Source of the DNA: Bacteroidales bacterium
GTDB lineage: Bacteria > Bacteroidota > Bacteroidia > Bacteroidales > UBA932
Assembly: GCA_024401745.1 (NCBI GenBank)
Contig: JAKSKK010000002.1
Location: 23,945 to 87,944 of the forward strand
DNA: 64,000 nt
Direction of reading: 5' to 3'
Below, in pieces: positions 53,694-63,062 of the stretch. The notes under the pieces were generated by a model. The model did no database searches, was not told the origin of the DNA, and saw nothing but the letters and a program-made list of their open reading frames with translations. The first letter of the stretch is position 1, and each line of letters begins with the position of its first letter. Made by a program: the position numbers and the translations under genes.

Positions 53694-56600
53694 ATGCACA
53701 AGCACATTCTTGGAGCAGCACTTCTGCTCGCTTTGTCCGTTTCCGGGTATTCCCAGAACAGACCTTTCATGGAGGATCTTCCGTACTACATCGACAATAC
53801 GGAGGTTTTCGGACTCGGCCAGGAAGAGGGCCGTGCCTACTACATTCCCCAGAGCAGCGTAAGCCTTAACGGGCAGTGGAAGTTCCTTTACGCTGAGAAT
53901 CCGCAGGGAATTCCCTCCGATTTCTTCAAGCCGGGCTTCAACGACAGGAAGTGGTCTTCCATCGAGGTCCCCTCAAACTGGGAGATGCAGGGCTTCGGCC
54001 AGGCTGTGTTCAGGAATACCGTCACTCCTTTCCATGCCGACCCTCCCCACACACCCAAGGAGCTGAACCCTACCGGTGCGTACAGGACAGAGTTCAGCAT
54101 CCCCTCTTCGTGGAAGGGGCAGGAGGTTTTCCTGCGCTTCGAGAAGGTTGCTTCCGCAAGCTTCGTATGGGTGAACGGACAGCAGGTGGGCTATAACGAG
54201 GGCGCCCAGGAACCTTCGGAATACGATATCACGAAGTACATCAAGCCCGGAAAGAACAACCTTGCCGTGCTGGTTCTGAAATACTCCGACGGCTACTATC
54301 TCGAGACCCAGGACTACTGGCGCCTTGCAGGTATCTTCGACGATGTGACCGTCTATGCCACAAAGCAGCAGCGCATACGCGACTGGCAGGTCATCACGGA
54401 ATTCGACGACAGTTTCACTGACGCCGAACTGACCGTGAACACCTTCGTCAAAGCATACGGCAATGGCGGTTCATTTGCCATTTCAGCAGCCGTGGGCAAG
54501 GATGGAGTTGAGGTGGCCCGTATGCAGAAGGATGGCCTTATCCTTTCAGCAGGCGAGGAGAAGATGGTGATGCTCGCTGCAAAGGTGGCCGCTCCCTTGA
54601 AGTGGACGGCCGAGACCCCGGAGCTCTATGACCTCACGATGGAACTTTCCGATGCATCCGGCCGCGTTGTCGAGAGCATCACCCGCAAGATAGGCTTCAA
54701 GGAAACTGAAATCCGTAACGGAGTGTTCTACCTCAACGGCAGGAAGGTCAAGCTCAGCGGCATCTGCTCGCACATGCAGCATCCTGAGCTCGGCCACGCG
54801 ATGGACGAGGCCACGATACGCCGCGACATGGAGATACTCAAGCAGTTCAATTTCAATACCGTGCGCACTTCGCACTATCCTCCGACCCACCGTTACCTCG
54901 AGCTGGCTGATGAATACGGAATCTATATAGTTGACGAAACCGGCGACGAAGCCCACGCTACCGAGTTCGTGAGCGGACTCCCTGAATTCACGGAGATGTA
55001 CCGTGAGAGGGCACGTCAGATAGTCCTCCGCGACCGCAATCATGCCTGCGTGCTCTTCTGGAGCGCCGGAAACGAGAGCGGTGAAGGCTTCAACATCGGT
55101 GAGGTTGTAGCCGAAGGCCGGAAATACGACGATACCCGTTACTGGATGTACGGCGGCAACGCCCCGAAGAATCCCGCCGAGGAGATAGTGGGCCCGAGAT
55201 ATCCCATACCCCTCACTCACGAGATCGGCTATGGCCTGAATCCTTCGGACCCCCGTCCTTCATTCATGGACGAATATGTGTCCGTTGCCGGAAACGGTGG
55301 CGGAGCGATGGATGACTTCTGGCGCGAGATATACCTGCACGACTCCCATCTTGGCGGTGCCATCTGGGATTTCGTGAGCCCCGGAATCACTCAGAAGGTG
55401 CGTCTTCTTGAAGACAAGTCACCGGCTGCCGTGCAGTCGGCGATCTTCGGCCAGGCAAAGCTCGTCAAGGGCCGCAGCGGCCTTGCCATCGACCTGAACA
55501 AGCAGGACCAGTGGGTGCAGCTTTACCGCAGCGAATCCCTCGAGATCTGCCGCGACTCGCTTACCATAGCAATGGATGTCTATCCCCGTGCAAACCTCGG
55601 CGAGGACAATTACCTTCTTACCAAGGGCAGCCGCCAGTACGGTCTTGTGCACCGCGCTTCCGGAGAACTCGAGTTCTATCTCGACAACGGCACCGTGCAG
55701 TCGCTGAAAGTGCTCGTCCCCGCAGACTGGCTGAACAACTGGCACAGCGTGAGCGCCGTATATGACGGCAGTCAGATGGAACTTTACATAGACGAGGAGA
55801 TGGCTGGGCTCCAGGCGGTCAGCGGCAAGATACGCAATCTGCCGCTTGCAGTCTGCATAGGCAGGGATGAGCAGAGCCACGGCCAGGAAACCTCTGAAAT
55901 GATATGCGACGCCATTATCGACAATGTTGCCGTATATGCCGCTGCCGTGCGTCCTTCAGATGATGCAGATCCGTCCAAGGCTGCGCTCTGGCTTGATTTC
56001 GAGGGCGAGACTGACGGAGGCGAGTTCTATTCATACGGCCTTGGCGCCCGCACCTACGGAGCCATCTGGCCTGACAGGACCCCCCAGCCGGAGATGTACC
56101 AGATGAAGAAGAGCCAGCAGCCGCTGGACTTCGATCTCCTGGACAGCCGTGGCGGAACTCTCAAGGTTACGAACCACAGCCGCTTCCTGAATGCCTCGGC
56201 ATACCGCACGACCTGGACCCTGAACGCCGATGCCGACGTGATTGCCAGCGGAGAGCTTGACCTGGACCTTGCTCCGGAAGAGAGCGGAATATTCACCATA
56301 CCCTTCACCCGTCCGGCAGTCCAGCCCGGCAAGGAATACCGCATCACCGTAAGTTCCGTTCTCAGGAAGGACGAGATATGGGCTCCTGCAGGGCATGAAG
56401 TAGCCTGGGAGCAGTTCGAGCTGCCAGAGTGGTATGTCGCTGCAGTTCCGGAGGCCAAGCCTGCGGGAAGCGTACGTCTCGGAGAAGGCGGGTACATGTA
56501 TGATGAGGTCTGCGGCAACGGTTTCACATACCGCTTCGATATGGAGGACGGCTCGCTCATCTCAATGGTCGTTGACGGCAAGGAGCTCCTGAGCTCTCCT

Positions 56601-57452
56601 CTGAAGCTCAACCTGTGGCGCGCACCCGTGGCCAACGAACTTGATGGCTGGGACGGACACGTTTCCATGGGTGGCATGTACAGGGACAAGCGCGGCTACG
56701 CCGTGGCCGGTGCTGAACAGACCATCGCCAGCATGTACTATGTCGCTCAGCTGCACAGGCCGATAAGCTTCCAGACATCCAGGGATTCATACGAGGCCGG
56801 TGGCGGCGTCTATCTGGAAAGCCGCGAGCTGGTCGTCTTCGGTGGCAATTCCGATCCTGACCCCGATGACCTCAGCGCCTATCTGCGCTCGTGGAACCTT
56901 GCAGGCTTCGAGAGCCTCTGGCGTTACCGCGTGGATGCCGACGGCACCATAACGGTACATCATTTCCTGAACCCCCAGGGCAACATGCCCGACTGGCTGC
57001 CCCGCATTGGCGTGACCCTGTCGCTTGACGGTTCCTTCAGCAACGTGAAGTGGTACGGCCGCGGCCCCGAGGCTTCCTATCCCGACAGGAAGACCGGCTA
57101 CCGCATCGGTATCTACGACACTACCGTCGACGACATGTACGAGCCTTACCTCATCCCTCAGGACTACGGCCTCAGGATGGACAGCCGCTGGGTCGAGTTC
57201 ACCGATGCAGCAGGCAAGGGCGTGCGCTTCAGCATGGATGAGCCTTTCGCGTTCAACGCCTATCCTTTCACGACCGACAATCTCACCAAGGCTGATTACA
57301 CCTTCCAGCTCCAGCGTTCCGGAAGCGTGACTGTCAACCTCGACTACGACGATACCGGTGTGGGTGATACCTGCAACGGAACCTACCGTGGATACAGGGC
57401 CGTGGCTGACGAAGTCTACGACAGGACCATAACCATCAAGCCTCTGAGATAA
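53694..57452 (+). CDS. GH2 beta-galactosidase with LamG-like insert
   Basis: The 1252-residue secreted enzyme has a signal peptide (MHKHILGAALLLALSVSGYS). GH2 sugar-binding and Ig domains (about 40-330) include WEMQGFGQAVFRN; the TIM barrel (about 330-570) has acid/base Glu461 in WSAGNESGEG and nucleophile Glu527 in FMDEYVSVAGN. A LamG/concanavalin-like module (about 570-755, YLLTKGSRQYGLVHR, SAVYDGSQMELYI) separates it from the C-terminal domain 4 and the large beta-galactosidase small-chain domain (about 900-1252). Activity on beta-galactosides is likely. It ends with TAATG, overlapping the dapF start by one base. Confidence 0.9.
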   Translation: MHKHILGAALLLALSVSGYSQNRPFMEDLPYYIDNTEVFGLGQEEGRAYYIPQSSVSLNGQWKFLYAENPQGIPSDFFKPGFNDRKWSSIEVPSNWEMQGFGQAVFRNTVTPFHADPPHTPKELNPTGAYRTEFSIPSSWKGQEVFLRFEKVASASFVWVNGQQVGYNEGAQEPSEYDITKYIKPGKNNLAVLVLKYSDGYYLETQDYWRLAGIFDDVTVYATKQQRIRDWQVITEFDDSFTDAELTVNTFVKAYGNGGSFAISAAVGKDGVEVARMQKDGLILSAGEEKMVMLAAKVAAPLKWTAETPELYDLTMELSDASGRVVESITRKIGFKETEIRNGVFYLNGRKVKLSGICSHMQHPELGHAMDEATIRRDMEILKQFNFNTVRTSHYPPTHRYLELADEYGIYIVDETGDEAHATEFVSGLPEFTEMYRERARQIVLRDRNHACVLFWSAGNESGEGFNIGEVVAEGRKYDDTRYWMYGGNAPKNPAEEIVGPRYPIPLTHEIGYGLNPSDPRPSFMDEYVSVAGNGGGAMDDFWREIYLHDSHLGGAIWDFVSPGITQKVRLLEDKSPAAVQSAIFGQAKLVKGRSGLAIDLNKQDQWVQLYRSESLEICRDSLTIAMDVYPRANLGEDNYLLTKGSRQYGLVHRASGELEFYLDNGTVQSLKVLVPADWLNNWHSVSAVYDGSQMELYIDEEMAGLQAVSGKIRNLPLAVCIGRDEQSHGQETSEMICDAIIDNVAVYAAAVRPSDDADPSKAALWLDFEGETDGGEFYSYGLGARTYGAIWPDRTPQPEMYQMKKSQQPLDFDLLDSRGGTLKVTNHSRFLNASAYRTTWTLNADADVIASGELDLDLAPEESGIFTIPFTRPAVQPGKEYRITVSSVLRKDEIWAPAGHEVAWEQFELPEWYVAAVPEAKPAGSVRLGEGGYMYDEVCGNGFTYRFDMEDGSLISMVVDGKELLSSPLKLNLWRAPVANELDGWDGHVSMGGMYRDKRGYAVAGAEQTIASMYYVAQLHRPISFQTSRDSYEAGGGVYLESRELVVFGGNSDPDPDDLSAYLRSWNLAGFESLWRYRVDADGTITVHHFLNPQGNMPDWLPRIGVTLSLDGSFSNVKWYGRGPEASYPDRKTGYRIGIYDTTVDDMYEPYLIPQDYGLRMDSRWVEFTDAAGKGVRFSMDEPFAFNAYPFTTDNLTKADYTFQLQRSGSVTVNLDYDDTGVGDTCNGTYRGYRAVADEVYDRTITIKPLR

Positions 57453-58291
57453 TGGTTCAGCTTTACAAGTATTCCGGAGCGGGCAATGACTTCATTGCCG
57501 CAGACGGCCGCGGCGGGGCTGACCTGGGCGAGCTCCGTACTGCGGAGAGGATAGCCGCCTTGTGCAGCCGTACCTCCGGCGTGTGTGCTCCCGACGGGCG
57601 CATCGGTGCCGACGGCGTGCTGATCGTGACGGAGTCGGAAGACTGCGACTTCAGCATGGAATACTACAATGCCGACGGGTCCGGGGGCATGATGTGCGGC
57701 AATGGAGGCCGCTGCATCGTGGCATTCGCCGATTCCCTCGGCATCCCCCGCAGCGGCGACACATACGTCTTCGAGGCCGCCGACGGCCGACATACCGGCA
57801 CCGTTCTGTCGAAGGAGGGTGGCCTGTACAGCATCCGTCTTGGAATGGTCGACGCGTCCGACAGGCGGGAACTGCTGGAAGGCGTGTTTCTCTATACCGG
57901 AACCCGCCATTTCGTCCTTAAGGTCGATGACGTGAAGGAAGTGGACGTCGCCCGTGACGGTAAGGAGCTGCGCTGGCACGAAGAGTTCGCGCCGCAGGGT
58001 GCCAATGTGAACTTCATGTCAGAAGATGCAGACGGATGGCTTTCAGTCAGGACATTCGAGAAGGGTGTCGAGGCCGAGACCCTGGCCTGCGGCACAGGAA
58101 TCACCGCCTGCGCCATAGCTGCTTACGGAATGGGCCTGCAACCATATTCGAAGGATGCTGACGGCAGGGTTTCCTACCGTCTGCATGCCATGGGAGGCGA
58201 TCTTTCCGTCGATTTCAAGCCCGCCGATCCAGCCTGTGACGTCTATCTCACCGGCCCGGCCGAGCTTGTCGGCTATTTGAATTCCTTATAG
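57452..58291 (+). CDS. dapF: Diaminopimelate epimerase
   Basis: DapF converts LL-DAP to meso-DAP. The 279-residue protein has YSGAGNDFIA, the first catalytic Cys82 in MMCGNGGRC and the second Cys213 in LACGTGITAC. It starts in the overlapping TAATG with GH2, so it may be translated by re-initiation. The convergent manC overlaps its 3' end by 19 bases. The other DAP genes lie 13 kb upstream. Confidence 0.97.
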   Translation: MVQLYKYSGAGNDFIAADGRGGADLGELRTAERIAALCSRTSGVCAPDGRIGADGVLIVTESEDCDFSMEYYNADGSGGMMCGNGGRCIVAFADSLGIPRSGDTYVFEAADGRHTGTVLSKEGGLYSIRLGMVDASDRRELLEGVFLYTGTRHFVLKVDDVKEVDVARDGKELRWHEEFAPQGANVNFMSEDADGWLSVRTFEKGVEAETLACGTGITACAIAAYGMGLQPYSKDADGRVSYRLHAMGGDLSVDFKPADPACDVYLTGPAELVGYLNSL

Positions 58292-59370
58292 TCCGGCAGG
58301 GCCAGGTCAGAGAGGAAAGGCTTGAACTTGTCGTCTTCCCTGGGGCAGATCAGCAGCACGTCATAGGTGTCGATGACCACGTAGTTCTCCAGACCGCAGA
58401 TGGCCGTAAGCTTGCCTTTCTTTGCAGAATAGAGGATGTTGTTCTCGCTGTCCTTCAGCAGGCTCTTGCCCTTGAAGTTGGACGCGTTGCCGTTCTCGTC
58501 GTGGTTTGCAAGATACTCGTAGAGCGAATCCCAGTTACCGATGTCGGCCCATTTGAACTGAGCCGGATAGACCCATGCCTTTTCGGTCTTCTCCATGACC
58601 GCGTAGTCGATGGACGTGCGTGGCATGTCGGAGGTGTATACCTTCTGCAGGAACGCGGCTTCGTTCCCGCCGCCCATGGCGCTGTCCCAGCCTGACCAAA
58701 TCCTGGTGATTTCAGGAGAATATTTCTCGAGCTCGCCCCTGATGGTCTCGGCCTTCCAGACGAACATACCGGAGTTCCACAGGAATTCGCCTGTGTCGAG
58801 GAAAACCTTTGCAAGGTCGGGGTCGGGTTTTTCAGTGAAGGTCTTCACGAGTACGGGCTTGTCTTCCTGAAGGGCGTCAGCTGCCTGGATGTAACCGAAG
58901 TTGGGGTCGGGCCTGGTGGGAACCACGCCCAGGGTTATCAGGGCGTCGGACTGTGCGGCGAATTCGAAAGCTCTCATGAGAGCCTTCTCGAAGATTTCCT
59001 GACCGTCGATGACAAGGTCGGAAGGAGTGGCGAGCATCACAGCCTCGGGGTCGCGGCTGAGAAGCGAGTAGGTTGCGAAGGTGAGCGCCGGAGCGGTGTT
59101 CCTGTTGTATTCTTCCAGCAGGAGGTTCTCCGCCCTGAGTTCGGGGAGCTGCTCGGTGACGATTTCGCGATATTTCCTGAGAGTGACCACAAGGATGTTC
59201 TCTTCAGGTATCACGTTCTTGACTCTGTCGTATGTCATTCTCAGGAAGGACCGCCCTGTGGCGGTGAAATCCAGGAACTGCTTTGGCATGCTTATCCTGC
59301 TGATGGGCCAGAAACGGCTTCCGATGCCTCCGGCGAGGATGACGCAGTAGTAGTGTCTGTTGTTATACAT
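58273..59370 (-). CDS. manC: Mannose-1-phosphate guanylyltransferase
   Basis: ManC makes GDP-mannose from GTP and mannose-1-phosphate for surface polysaccharides and fucose synthesis. The 365-residue protein has the nucleotide-binding motif VILAGGIGSRFWPISR and MPKQFLDF at the N-terminus, NTAPAL, LGVVPTRPDPNFGYIQ and FVWKAETI. It has no isomerase domain, unlike long bifunctional enzymes. It overlaps the upstream yraN gene by eight bases and the convergent dapF by 19. Confidence 0.94.
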   Translation of the reverse strand: MYNNRHYYCVILAGGIGSRFWPISRISMPKQFLDFTATGRSFLRMTYDRVKNVIPEENILVVTLRKYREIVTEQLPELRAENLLLEEYNRNTAPALTFATYSLLSRDPEAVMLATPSDLVIDGQEIFEKALMRAFEFAAQSDALITLGVVPTRPDPNFGYIQAADALQEDKPVLVKTFTEKPDPDLAKVFLDTGEFLWNSGMFVWKAETIRGELEKYSPEITRIWSGWDSAMGGGNEAAFLQKVYTSDMPRTSIDYAVMEKTEKAWVYPAQFKWADIGNWDSLYEYLANHDENGNASNFKGKSLLKDSENNILYSAKKGKLTAICGLENYVVIDTYDVLLICPREDDKFKPFLSDLALPDYKEFK

Positions 59371-59740
59371 ATGTGGGTATGAATGCTTGTGGATAATATT
59401 CCAGTGTTATTTCTTCTCCGTCCATGACGACTGTGACAACGTCAAAGAACACCTCGACGTCCGGCAGCTTCCTCTCGGGGTCGTGCAGATACTTCTGCGC
59501 GGCTCTCACCATTCTCTGCATCTTCCTGTAGTCCACGTTCACGGAGGGGTCGGCCGCCACGGGCGCCCTTCTGGTCTTGACTTCTACAAAATGCAGGCCC
59601 GTCCTGTCCAGCGACACTATGTCAGTCTCGAGGTGCGATGCTCTCCAGTTCCTGTCGAGTATCGTGTGCCCCAGCCGCTGCAGGTACAGGCAGGCTTCTT
59701 CTTCTCCAGCCTTTCCCGTCTGTTGTCTTTGAGTTTTCAT
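59363..59740 (-). CDS. yraN: YraN / UPF0102 endonuclease-like protein
   Basis: The 125-residue protein belongs to the UPF0102 (YraN) family with a restriction-endonuclease-like fold. The core is EEEACLYLQRLGH, then HLETDIVSLDRTGLHFVEVKTRR, which gives the D-(E-x-K) metal-binding set. A role in DNA repair or recombination is suspected but unproven. It lies after mutS2 with 32 bases of heptamer-like repeats between the two, and overlaps manC by eight bases. Confidence 0.88.
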   Translation of the reverse strand: MKTQRQQTGKAGEEEACLYLQRLGHTILDRNWRASHLETDIVSLDRTGLHFVEVKTRRAPVAADPSVNVDYRKMQRMVRAAQKYLHDPERKLPDVEVFFDVVTVVMDGEEITLEYYPQAFIPTYV

Positions 59741-59742
59741 GG

Positions 59743-59770
59743 TCGTTCAGTTCAGTGTTCAGTGGTCAGT
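59743..59770. repeat. Heptamer-like tandem repeat upstream of yraN
   Basis: On the minus strand the spacer reads ACTGACC-ACTGAAC-ACTGAAC-TGAACG, i.e. about three and a half copies of a 7-base unit. It spans nearly the whole gap between the mutS2 stop and the yraN start. Confidence 0.6.
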
Positions 59771-59772
59771 CT

Positions 59773-62244
59773 CTAGTCGAATGTCACTATCGTGACTCCG
59801 GTTCCTCCTTGCCTTATGTCCTCGTCCTTCACGTTGACTCCCGGCAGTGTGCGGAGGTATTTCTGTATCTCTTCCCGCAGGACCCCTGTGCCCTTGCCGT
59901 GAATTATCCTCACCGTTCCTACATTGAGCATGATCGCGTCGTCGATGTAGTGGGTCACGGCGTCGAGGGCGTCGGCGAGCCTTGCTCCGCGCAGGTCGAT
60001 CTCAGGCTTGAACTGCAGCTTGCGCTCCGAGATCGAGGTGTCGACCTTCTGCTGCACGGGCCTGAACTGCTTGCGCGAGTTCTCCTTGAACTCGTTGGAC
60101 GATATGCGTTCCAGCCTGTCAGGTGCCATGCTGCTGGTGATGTTGCCTATTATCACGGTGACGGACTTGTTCGACACCTTTGAGACTTCGCCTACCATGC
60201 CGTTGTCCTTCACGCGCACCTTCTCGCCAACCTTGAGAGGAAGCTGCCTGGTGTCGGGCTGGGCATCGGGACTAGGGGAGTCCTTCTTCCTGCGTCTCTT
60301 CTCGAGCTGGGATATCTTGTGGTCTATGTATTCGTCACGCGTCCTGCGTTCCTTTTCCTTCTTCTTCTCGATTGCACCGAGGAAGCCCTGCAGCTCCTGC
60401 CTTGCGGCCTTGGTCTGCTCTTTGCCGGCCTGAGCCTCCTTGATGTCGCGTATGGTCTTCTCGACCTGTGCGCCTGCGCCCTTGACTATGTCCTGGGCCT
60501 CCTTGCGGGCGTCGTCGAGTATCTGCTTCTTCTGGGCTTTGATCTCCTCCAGCTCCTGCTGGTACTGCTCGGTGAGGGCCTCGAGGTTCCTGTCGGTCTT
60601 CTTGACCTTCTGGAGCTTCTCGTCAAGCTGCCTGCGTCCGCGGGCTATGCGTCGCAGGTTCCTTTCTATGCCCACGAATTCCTCGCCGGCGCGCGCCTCG
60701 GCGTCCTTCACGATGGCTTCCGGCAGGCGCATCTTCCTTGCGAGCTCGAATGCGAACGAGTTGCCCGGGAGGCCGATCTCCAGCTTGAACATGGGTTCGA
60801 TGCGTGAGGAGTCGTACAGCATCGCGCCGTTCACGACGCCGGTCTCGGCGCCTGAAGCGTAGAGCTTGAGGTTCGTGTAGTGGGTGGTTATGAGGCCGTA
60901 TACCCCGCGGCGGTCGAGCTCGCTGAGTATGGCCTCGGCTATGGCTCCGCCCGCAGCGGGCTCGGTGCCTGAGCCGAACTCATCTATAAGGATGAGCGTG
61001 CGTGAGTCCGCGCACGCGAGCATGTCGCGCATGTCCGCGAGGAACGAACTGTATGTCGAGAGGTCGTTGTCTATCGACTGGTCGTCTCCTATGCTGACCA
61101 TGATGCGGTCGAACACGGGGAGCTCGGAACTTTCTGAGGTGGGGATGAGCATTCCCCACTGGAACATGTACTGCAGCAGTCCCAGGGTCTTGAGGCAGAC
61201 CGACTTGCCGCCGGCGTTGGGGCCGGATATCAGCAGTATGTGCTTGTGCGGGTCAAGTCCTATTGTCAGGGGGACCATCTGCTTGCCTTCCTTGTGCAGG
61301 GCCTTCTCCAGAAGGGGATGGCGGGCTTTGCGAAGCGCCAGTGTGCCGTCTTCCGATACCACGGGCATTCCGGCTATGAAGTCCAGCGCGGTGCCGGCCT
61401 TTGCCATCAGGAAGTCTATCTCTCCGAGGAAGGTCGCGCCTTCCATCAGCTCTGGCACGTAGGGGCGCACGAACTCGGTGAATTCCATAAGGATGCGGGC
61501 GATCTCCCTGGACTCGGCGAACTGGAGCTCGAGTATGTCGTTCTCAAGCTCTACGATCTCGGCCGGTTCCACGAAGGTGGTCTTGCCCGATGCCGACTCG
61601 CCGTACACGAAGCCCTGTATCCTGCGCTTTGCCGACGTGCCTACGGGGATGAGGTACTTGCCGTCCCTGATGTTCACGCTGGCGTCGGAGTCCACGATGC
61701 CCTCTTCCTGGGCCTGGCGGAGTATGGCTGCCGCGCGCTTCGAGACGGAGGCCTCCTTGGCGCGTATGTCACGCCTTATCTCGAAGAGCCTGTCCGATGC
61801 TGAGTCCTTGATTTCGCCGTACTTGTCGAGAATCTGCTCGATGCGCCGCAGGACCTCGGGATAGTGGTGCACGGGTGCTGCCAGGCGCTTGAGCTGGGGA
61901 TATATGCCGTCCTTTATTCCGCTGAAGAAGGCGGTTATGCGGCGTATGGTGTCTATTGTTGTCTTGAGCTTCGCGAGCGACAGCGCGTCGATGCAGCTGC
62001 CGTCCTTGAGCAAGGGCTCCAGGAAGGGGAGGGCGTCGATGTAGCCGGTGGTGGGGAAGTTCTCCTCGAACATCAGCACGAGGCGCATCTCGTCGGTGAG
62101 GGTGAGCCTTGCGCGGATGGTTGACGGGTTGGAGCTGAACTCCTCGCATGCGACTCTCTGGGCGGCATAGTCGGTCATGCACCTGTCAGAAATCATAGTC
62201 CTGACACGGTCGAATCCCAGCTTGCTTTCCAGTCTTGAGTCCAT
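59773..62244 (-). CDS. mutS2: MutS2 endonuclease / ribosome-collision ATPase
   Basis: The 823-residue protein has the MutS core and ATPase with Walker A GPNAGGKSVCLKT (about 337-349) and Walker B LILIDEFGSGTEPAAGG, followed by a long charged coiled coil (about 520-640), a KOW-like segment and a C-terminal Smr domain (about 745-823) with LRGARLADALD and RIIHGKGTGVLREEI. It lacks the mismatch domain I of MutS. MutS2 proteins suppress recombination or split collided ribosomes, depending on the species studied. cdaA lies four bases upstream. Confidence 0.96.
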   Translation of the reverse strand: MDSRLESKLGFDRVRTMISDRCMTDYAAQRVACEEFSSNPSTIRARLTLTDEMRLVLMFEENFPTTGYIDALPFLEPLLKDGSCIDALSLAKLKTTIDTIRRITAFFSGIKDGIYPQLKRLAAPVHHYPEVLRRIEQILDKYGEIKDSASDRLFEIRRDIRAKEASVSKRAAAILRQAQEEGIVDSDASVNIRDGKYLIPVGTSAKRRIQGFVYGESASGKTTFVEPAEIVELENDILELQFAESREIARILMEFTEFVRPYVPELMEGATFLGEIDFLMAKAGTALDFIAGMPVVSEDGTLALRKARHPLLEKALHKEGKQMVPLTIGLDPHKHILLISGPNAGGKSVCLKTLGLLQYMFQWGMLIPTSESSELPVFDRIMVSIGDDQSIDNDLSTYSSFLADMRDMLACADSRTLILIDEFGSGTEPAAGGAIAEAILSELDRRGVYGLITTHYTNLKLYASGAETGVVNGAMLYDSSRIEPMFKLEIGLPGNSFAFELARKMRLPEAIVKDAEARAGEEFVGIERNLRRIARGRRQLDEKLQKVKKTDRNLEALTEQYQQELEEIKAQKKQILDDARKEAQDIVKGAGAQVEKTIRDIKEAQAGKEQTKAARQELQGFLGAIEKKKEKERRTRDEYIDHKISQLEKRRRKKDSPSPDAQPDTRQLPLKVGEKVRVKDNGMVGEVSKVSNKSVTVIIGNITSSMAPDRLERISSNEFKENSRKQFRPVQQKVDTSISERKLQFKPEIDLRGARLADALDAVTHYIDDAIMLNVGTVRIIHGKGTGVLREEIQKYLRTLPGVNVKDEDIRQGGTGVTIVTFD

Positions 62245-62248
62245 CCCT

Positions 62249-63052
62249 TTATTCGCTTGTGGTTTCCTTTTCGCCCTTTATCAGCAGTTTCAGTACGTTG
62301 ATGCTCGTTATGACGGTGATCTGGCTGTCGCGCACGAAGGACACGCGGCCGGTCTGCTCCGACACCACGATCACGTCGGCATCGGTCTGCTCGGATATTC
62401 CCATGGCGGCCTTGTGGCGCATGCCGAAGCTTGCGGGAAGGTCGGCGCGCTCCGAGATGGGCAGGGTGCAGCGGGCTGCGAGTATGCGTCCGTCAGCTAT
62501 GACCATGGCTCCGTCATGCAGCGGGCTGTTCTTGAAGAAGATGTTCTGTATCAGGCGGCTGCTGATCTTCGCGTCTATCCTGTCGCCTGTGTTCACGATG
62601 TCCTCGAGGCTGTTGCGCTTGCGCAGGATGATGAGGGCGCCGGTCTTCTGCTCGCCCATCTCCCTGCAGGCGCGGGCTATCTCGTCGACCGAATTGTCGT
62701 CAACGTTCACCAGGGCCTTGGAGGGGAGGAGCCAGCGCAGGAATCTGCGGCTGCCTATGGTCTTGCCGGCCGAGCTGCCTATCCTGTTGAGGAAGCGTCT
62801 TATCTCAGGCTGGAAGATGACGATGAGCGCGATGGCACCTACGTCGAGCAGGGTTCCAAGCAGGGAACTGAGCATCTTCATGCCTATGGACACCGCCACG
62901 ATACGGCATATCAGAAGGATTATGATGGCGATGAATATGTTCATTGCCGACGAACCTTTGATCCACCGGATGGCCGCATAGATTATCGCGGCGACGAGCG
63001 CTATGTCCAGGATGTCCACCAGCGTCAGATGGAGAAATCCCAAAGATGCCAT
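62249..63052 (-). CDS. cdaA: Diadenylate cyclase CdaA (DisA_N family)
   Basis: CdaA makes c-di-AMP from two ATP. The 267-residue protein has three N-terminal TM helices (about 8-80), a short coiled segment, and the DAC domain with the DGA motif in SPLHDGAMVI and the RHR motif in GMRHKAAMG; the third residue is Lys instead of Arg. c-di-AMP controls potassium transport and wall homeostasis. The ATG at 63052 (MASLGF) or 63058 (MIMAS) is the start; a promoter box at 63063-63070 rules out the longer TTG frame. mutS2 follows four bases later. Confidence 0.93.
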   Translation of the reverse strand: MASLGFLHLTLVDILDIALVAAIIYAAIRWIKGSSAMNIFIAIIILLICRIVAVSIGMKMLSSLLGTLLDVGAIALIVIFQPEIRRFLNRIGSSAGKTIGSRRFLRWLLPSKALVNVDDNSVDEIARACREMGEQKTGALIILRKRNSLEDIVNTGDRIDAKISSRLIQNIFFKNSPLHDGAMVIADGRILAARCTLPISERADLPASFGMRHKAAMGISEQTDADVIVVSEQTGRVSFVRDSQITVITSINVLKLLIKGEKETTSE

Positions 63053-63062
63053 AATCATATTG

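Noticed and set aside
59743-59770. Short repeats as a CRISPR array
   Set aside because: Units are seven bases long with no spacers and no cas genes nearby.
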